Positions 58,561 through 64,000 of a stretch of 64,000 nucleotides of DNA are shown here, piece by piece. The notes beneath the pieces were generated by a model. The model made no database searches. It had not been told where the DNA came from and worked only from the letters and a program-made list of their open reading frames with translations. Position numbers and translations under genes: made by a program. Source of the DNA: Ophiura sarsii. Lineage: Eukaryota > Echinodermata > Ophiuroidea > Amphilepidida > Ophiuridae. The stretch is taken from NCBI GenBank assembly GCA_035610835.1, contig CM069459.1, positions 54,293,316 through 54,357,315 on the forward strand. Reading direction: 5' to 3'. Every line of letters starts with the position of its first letter. The first letter of the stretch is position 1.

Positions 58561-59192
58561 TCAGGGGGTATACAAACATATATAAATGTGTAAAGTTAAA
58601 ATCATGTCGCGAAAGCCAAAATCCATGTGTTACACGAAAGAAGGCGAGCTTAAAACGCGTGACCAAATACGACATTGGTTTTGTCTGAAAAGGCACATGA
58701 TTTCTGAACAAAACTTCACATAAGAACTGTGGAATTTTGAGTAATATAAAAAGTCTGAGCTGATAGAAAGTGCACTTCATTAGAATACATCGACGATTGA
58801 TTTAGTTTGACCATTCCGTGGATTGGCTTTAAAAAGGGCTTTACTAAGGTTGTAAAATGGTAACGCAATGGTTGATTTTCAAAATTGTTACTTTTTAAAT
58901 TAAAGCCAAGATGTGGGTCATTTCAGAAGTACCAATGGTATTTAAAATACATGCCTGAAATGTTCATGACGCCTTTGAGAAGAAGAAAAAGCCAATTCTT
59001 TCTGACTCACTCTATACCTTCTACAGATACCAAAAGATATCTGTTACGAACAACAGTTTTTATACATCTGACTTGTTGGGGTATAAAAGGGATGTATGGG
59101 TTCGAATCTTTCTAACAATTACAGCTAAAGCGTTCCATTCTAATGCGGGAGGCTCACACAAACTCCCCTATTTTTTTAATTGTAAAACTTAC

Positions 59193-59241
59193 CGGTAGAT
59201 ATGACCAGCAGAACTAGACATTTCGTGACCAAGTCCATCAT
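59193..59241 (-). CDS. Gene A first coding exon: signal peptide
   Basis: Start ATG ATG at 59241-59236 and donor ATCTACCG followed by GTAAGT, 49 bp, phase 1. The peptide MMDLVTKCLVLLVIST differs from the gene B exon only by Cys for Trp, although the surrounding 1.3 kb has many changes and indels. It is followed on the minus strand by the F5/8C-like exon at 54369-54670, which begins in the matching phase. That exon is broken, so gene A may be a pseudogene or use other exons. The peptide has a charged N-region and a Leu/Val/Ile core. Confidence 0.65.
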
Positions 59242-59320
59242 TACAAAAGATTGTCCTCTTCAGACCGGCTCACAGAGGCATTGTTTTTATGATAGTCATA
59301 CTATAAAAATCCATGGCTTA
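59242..59320 (-). promoter_or_regulatory. Candidate core promoter of gene A
   Basis: The CATAAAAACAATGCC block and the 'ctataaaa' box on the plus strand keep the same spacing to the start codon as in gene B. Function is inferred only from this conservation. Confidence 0.33.
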
Positions 59321-60367
59321 GAAACAATGATTCTAGTCCTTTTGATGGTAACTCAAGGGTGGTGTTTAAGGATCACTAAATGGCATCATTGTACGAATGG
59401 TGCACATGAGTTCCAAAATCCTGGCGCCAAGAAGAGTAATTGTTATAGTGTGCGATTGGTGATAAACCCGGATGATAAAGTGTGAAATATACAGTAGGTA
59501 TAATAAGCACCGCTGCTGTTGGTTAAATAATCCTTTACGTTACTCCCTGAAAGGCTATATCATGACCAGCAGCATGAAAATTACGCAATATAGTTATATA
59601 TTTCAATGTGGAAATGATACAGTTTTGACAAACTTCCCCAAAATGCACACACTCAATAACGACTTGAAATGATTATGTGCTATCACGTCCGGTAATCAGC
59701 TATTCATGCACGTTAGAATTCACTTTTTCATATTTTAATATACATTAAGATGATTAATAACTCCACGGTCGACAGGATTTGGTGAACGGGAAACAATATG
59801 TGTCGCATCTCGAGTTATTACTATTATTAAATGGAAACAAAATTACTATTTACTATATGCCCCATGTTTTGTCGATTGGATAGAGATCGTTGTCATGGTT
59901 ATCAGTAAACAACAACAAAACCCTGAACCACAAGCGGTAACTCGTGTTCTTCCACTACCTTCATAGCCACATTGCACCAAATACAATGTTCTCCATACCT
60001 CATTTGATCAATTAATCAGCGAAACTACAAAGCATGACTTAAAAGTCTCATGTCTGTTGAGAAGTCGATTCATTGCAGCTTATATGCCTAATGATATCCA
60101 CATATGGGTGTAGATATGAGATATGTGAGTGACTTAGCAAAAATTAAAACCTGGAAATTCAGTTGAGTTTCAATATTCTAACTAGAGGCAAGTGAGATTT
60201 TTACAATGGTCAGGTTTGGATCAAATAAATTCAGGCCATAAATATCTATATACCTACATGTATATGTTAAAGGCGTCAATTGTGTGCAGTCCTCAAAGTG
60301 TTATGGCGCTTATCACTTTGTTACCAGGATACAAATATTATGATAGCTAAAATGTAAAGCTAAAACT

Positions 60368-60385
60368 TACCGTTAATTAACGGTA
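60368..60385. repeat. Perfect 18-bp palindrome TACCGTTAATTAACGGTA
   Basis: It lies just left of a small element (60391-60655) that repeats 'cttaccgttaa' text several times. Confidence 0.95.
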
Positions 60386-60390
60386 TCTGG

Positions 60391-60655
60391 CTGTTTCTAC
60401 TGTGCAAACTTACCGGTAATTAACGTTAAGTTCCCCAGTAGAAACACGTGTTACAGGAGGGGCGGCATTGTTTGGTATAACAAAAGGTCAAATGTCGTGG
60501 CCCATTGACTAGGATCGATTAAAATTAGCGGTAACATTTTCGCGAGTAGAAACAGGGTGGGGGGGGGGGGGGGGGGGGGGGGGGTAAAAACTTACCGTTA
60601 CATTTTCCCGTTAAATCTTACCGTTAACTTTGTAGTGCCCCAGTAGAAACACGCT
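60391..60655. mobile_element. Small inverted-repeat element with 'GTTTCTACTG' ends
   Basis: The left end CTGTTTCTACTGTGCAAACT and the right end (complement GTGTTTCTACTGGGGCACTA) are inverse. An internal direct copy of CCCCAGTAGAAACACG (60433-60448) matches the right end at 60638-60653. A poly-G tract lies at 60558-60584. No target duplication identified. Confidence 0.55.
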
Positions 60656-60892
60656 CTATTACTAAGTATATATACAGCTTAAGCCAATCACATTGACACC
60701 CCGACTCAAACCAGTTACATTACATCATTACATACAGCATGTGCAGTGATCACAGACACCAGTGACCAGACCAGAGACTCCTCACATTTCTAATATAGCA
60801 CGATGCGCTGATCACCAGACGATGGTGGACACGAACGGCCGTAAATTTTGAATTTACGTTGGTTTCAATGTAACATACAATTCATCACACGT

Positions 60893-60960
60893 TGGAACTA
60901 AATTATTTCATCCTAAAACCGCTGGAGTTGGATAACCAACTCCAGTGTCAGTATCATTTT
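60893..60960. repeat. CTGGAGTTGG hairpin family, copy 3
   Basis: 'ctggagttggataaccaactccag' is a perfect 10-bp-arm hairpin. Flanks match 51945 and 52595. Confidence 0.85.
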
Positions 60961-60964
60961 TTAA

Positions 60965-61985
60965 AATGTAATCCGTTGTTAAGCGTTTGTCCCATCACTT
61001 GATCAAGTAACCTCGTTCGTATATTTTAACATGAATATTCGTGAATACGCCCGTGTCCAGCCCCGGTATCCAGCATACAAAAGACAATAACTTTAATCCC
61101 TGTGTAATTTGGAATGTGTAGTATAAGAGGAAAAAGTAAGGAGAAGCAATTGAATAAAAGGTATACAAATATCAGTATTTCAAATAGCTAATTTTCATTA
61201 AAAAATGCCCAGTCACTGAATCACTAATGTTGCGGAAAATCAAACAATTTAGGAAAAATTCAAGGAATTAACCAGTTTGGAAGATTCCATATGATAGTTA
61301 ACTAATTGTCCGAACTTATTCGAATGAAACCTGCAGAAAAAATGCGCATGCGCAGACGGCAGATAATTTTGAAACGGGCCCAAAATGGCTAAAATCATGA
61401 AATTTTCCAGATATAAGCTTACTGTGCCTTCAAATTCTAATCAGAAATAATGAAAAATGCTTAAATTAATGTGTAAACATATTGTGATAGTCAAAATGAA
61501 GATATACAGGAATGTATCAATCAAAGATGGCTGCCACAACCTCACTTATTACTGTTATCTTTAGAGCTACTAGATATGTATTGTGTAAGTAATCGTCATA
61601 TAATTTCAATGGTTTGAGGAAATTTTATGAACAGCTCCTTTTGAAATCCCCACTATTATTGCTTTACATCCCACAACAATTTATTAAATTATAATCCCTC
61701 CATTGTTCTTTATCCTTTGTTGTTTTCTAAGGTATATTATTGCGGATTTTGCTAAATAAAAGCGTATTTGAGATGGTCCCTTCTTGTTTGTATTAAGGCA
61801 TTCAGATCTAAAAAAGAGTGTCAAACAGAGATAAGTGTGTATTCTAACCATGTGCCAAGTGTAATCTGTTTTTATGCTTGCATTGCCGAGATATACGCAA
61901 ATGTATCAATCAACCCATATTCAACATATTACATATCCAGCCAAATAATTGACAGATTTCAGTCAGTGTCTGAAACCTATTGTGT
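60965..61985. other. No recognised gene
   Basis: AT-rich stretch with no family-like frames. The minus strand was also examined for F5/8C or signal-peptide exons without result. Confidence 0.4.
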
Positions 61986-61998
61986 TTATGTTAATGAC

Positions 61999-62012
61999 CA
62001 GTGGCGTAGCCA

Positions 62013-62062
<50 letters not shown>

Positions 62063-62392
62063 CGAGGGGCGATCGCCCCCCCCCCCCAAGATTGACGTCG
62101 TGTCGGTTGAGATTGGCACTGTCGGTTCATTTGACCAGAGGAATCATGGAATTATGATGGTTAAAAGTACACATGTGAAAAAAATTCGCGCGCTACACGC
62201 GCATAACAGTCACCTAAATGCAATATTCGTTGGTACAAGCTTGTTTAGAGCCAAAATGTACCTCAATCAGGCAAAAAATAGGTGTAAAGTCAAACAAATT
62301 TGCGCGCTGTGCGCGCGTGTCTTGACTCAAAAAAATCGTCGGTTCATTTAAACTTCTCGCCCCCCCATATCAATAACCTGGCTACGCCACTG
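61999..62392. mobile_element. hAT-type MITE, 394 bp, with perfect 8-bp target duplication
   Basis: Inverted ends CAGTGGCGTAGCCAG and CTGGCTACGCCACTG, flanked by TTAATGAC on both sides (61991-61998 and 62393-62400). The 8-bp duplication is diagnostic of hAT-type insertion. The interior has a poly-G tract (62018-62062), a poly-C tract, and CGCGCGCTACACGCGCA / TGCGCGCTGTGCGCGCG palindromes. No transposase. A truncated relative is at 38132-38436. Confidence 0.95.
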
Positions 62393-62400
62393 TTAATGAC

Positions 62401-63147
62401 GTCACATAACCAAAGGTATCTAACAATCCAAAAGTGTATTGTTTGAAAGACAAAGGTTCATACTTTGAATTGATCACATTATCGCCTCAATAGAATCACT
62501 CATGCATCCCATACCATGATCACTTTCATTATTTACTGACCGCCCCTCGTATTTACTGTGTTTGAGGAATTCAGAAAAAAGACAGACACAACTGTTTCAT
62601 GATAAGTATGTAAGCCAATTCGGTAACACGGTTCATGCAATGGACGTCATGCATCAATTCAATTGAATGTAGAACAGACCGGGTGCGATTTCCTAAATGT
62701 TTTAGTCCGTTGAGCATGACAACGTGGATAATAACCTATACGTGTACATGACACACTTTCTGAAGAGCTGTGTTGCAAAAAGGGCTACATCCACTTCTAC
62801 CTGTTACTCATTTTGCATTATTGAATGGATGGCTATTCATTATGATGAACATGGCTTGTATTGTTGGTGCCTCAATTGGCGTGCATGATGCACTAATCCA
62901 AGTCATATAAAAACAGTAATGAATTAATTCAATGGACTTGTCAAAGCAAATTTTACTAATTTTAATCTTACTTATCAATTCCATTAGCCTATTAATAAGA
63001 ATGTGTATAAAGAGAATATGTACGAAAAAAGATTAACAAGAGAAGTGTCAAATTCTAACACGCATGATCATACGTATCAATGCTGTGATGGCGTCCAACC
63101 GCAATAGATGTAAACAATCATCAACTAATAAGGGTGCTAATCAATAA
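62401..63147. other. No recognised gene
   Basis: Unremarkable AT-rich sequence on both strands. Confidence 0.4.
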
Positions 63148-63151
63148 TTAA

Positions 63152-63392
63152 CACTTTCCACGCGGCAGACGTCTGCAGACGACATTCCAACATGTCACAA
63201 AATGTTTCAAAAATGTCAAAATTGTTGAATTTCATTACCATATTTGGAATCACATTGTAAAATGCATTAATATAAAGTACAAATATGGTATTGGTTCAGT
63301 AAATCTTAAAATAGACTTTGAAAGTTGGGAAATGTTTCTGGAAAAAAAAATCTGGTTTGTATATGGTAGAGCATAATAGCCGCGTGGAAAGT
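63152..63392. mobile_element. TTAA-MITE (CACTTTCCACGCGG family)
   Basis: TTAA at 63148-63151 and 63393-63396. Left end CACTTTCCACGCGGCAGACG runs into the GTCTGCAGAC palindrome. The right end lacks two bases. Confidence 0.88.
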
Positions 63393-63463
63393 TTAAATAA
63401 CCTAACTGTTGTGATTGGAACGTACAGACAAGTATCGTTTTTGACACGCACATGTATAATTAA

Positions 63464-63693
63464 CACTTTCCATCCGGCAATTGGTTTTACCATATACAAA
63501 CGAGATTTGCCAGAAACCGTTCACGGTCTATTTCAAGGATTACTGAACCAATACTAGACATGTTTGTACTTATTTTGATGCATTCCTCATGATGACTTTG
63601 AATATGGTAATGAATTTCAATAATGTTGACATTTTTGAAACATTTTGTGAAATGATAGAATGTCGTCTGCAGACGCCTGCCGCCTGAAAAGTG
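63464..63693. mobile_element. TTAA-MITE (CACTTTCC family), inverted relative to its neighbour
   Basis: TTAA at 63460-63463 and 63694-63697. Body orientation is opposite to 63152-63392 ('caaggattactgaaccaatactagacatg' here versus its complement there). Confidence 0.88.
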
Positions 63694-63833
63694 TTAATTG
63701 ATTGACTTACTCCTCTAAATGGAGAACACAGTTTCCCGCACAGTTTGTACAGATATGAACCGTTGTCTTGCTTAATATATAATAAAGTATAACATCTCTC
63801 AAACAAAGTTTCAAGTTTCTTTTCTTTATTTAA

Positions 63834-64000
63834 CACTATCCACGCGGATATTAGATTTACCAATGTAAACAAGGTCTATCGCAGAATTCAATGCATTTCT
63901 CACGGTGATTCCAAATAATTATGGGGACAATTTTGAAGATTTTGAAAAAAACATGTGACATTTCGGAACTGTCGTCTGCAGACGACTGCCGCTTGGCTTA
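63834..64000. mobile_element. TTAA-MITE (CACTTTCC family), cut by or diverged at the window edge
   Basis: It starts after TTAA at 63830-63833 with CACTATCCACGCGG and reaches 'gtcgtctgcagacgactgccgc' at the last bases. It is the third copy within 900 bp. Confidence 0.8.

Larger units (their letters stand above)
58690..60120. repeat. Dispersed segmental duplication, copy 2 (about 1.4 kb)
   Basis: Collinear with 32860-34175. Its mariner fragment ends 'ttctttctgactcactctata' (58997-59017), which copy 1 lacks. Extra sequence is present near 59320 and 59800-59870. Confidence 0.9.

Noticed and set aside
60391..60655. Telomere-like or centromeric repeat from 'cttaccgttaa' phrases
   Set aside because: Only a few imperfect copies within a small inverted-repeat element.

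Overview
The window is repeat-rich, intron-dominated nuclear DNA from a metazoan. It is AT-rich, has no operons or bacterial-style gene packing, and shows short exons with GT/AG borders, F5/8 type C (discoidin) modules with phase-1 boundaries, tRNA-type SINE remnants, LINE fragments and many MITEs. The palindrome TAGGCCTA is strongly over-represented. A marine invertebrate deuterostome (echinoderm, hemichordate or cephalochordate) is my best guess. That is an inference; I cannot name a species.

All recognisable host coding sequence is on the minus strand and fits one modular secreted or cell-surface gene (gene B). Its parts, 5' to 3', are a signal-peptide exon (33402-33354), an F5/8C domain in two exons (24331-24012 and 22223-22095, the second frameshifted), a second F5/8C domain in two exons (17742-17423 and 15444-15315), a Thr/Ser/Pro-rich mucin-like exon with five 45-46-residue repeats (11899-11054), and three short exons (6486-6299, 2399-2279, 1650-1474) encoding an acidic helical region that may belong to a GAIN-like stalk. 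Every junction is phase compatible. The gene runs off the left edge. A paralogous gene start (gene A) lies to the right: a near-identical signal-peptide exon (59241-59193) and a frameshifted F5/8C exon (54670-54369).

The F5/8C region of gene B is doubled by a tandem duplication of about 7 kb (14263-21202 and 21203-28238). The copies are nearly identical and act as internal controls. One carries a 453-bp transposon with an ATA target duplication that the other lacks, one carries a private 199-bp tandem duplication, and one has lost a base in an exon. Two other duplications are visible: about 1.3 kb around the first exons (32860-34175 and 58690-60120), and an older tandem pair of about 2.2 kb (47155-49520 and 49697-51840).

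Most of the rest is mobile or repeated DNA: TA-flanked mariner-type elements (one with a transposase helix-turn-helix remnant, one nested in a SINE), a TTAA-flanked MITE family with about nine copies, a second TTAA family with a central palindrome, a hAT-type MITE with a perfect 8-bp target duplication, foldback elements, two LINE reverse-transcriptase fragments, arrays containing GCGCGAAGCGCGC-type palindromes, long poly-G/C tracts and large microsatellites. A 100-N assembly gap lies at 56558-56657. I found no convincing complete tRNA, rRNA, CRISPR array or prokaryotic-type system.
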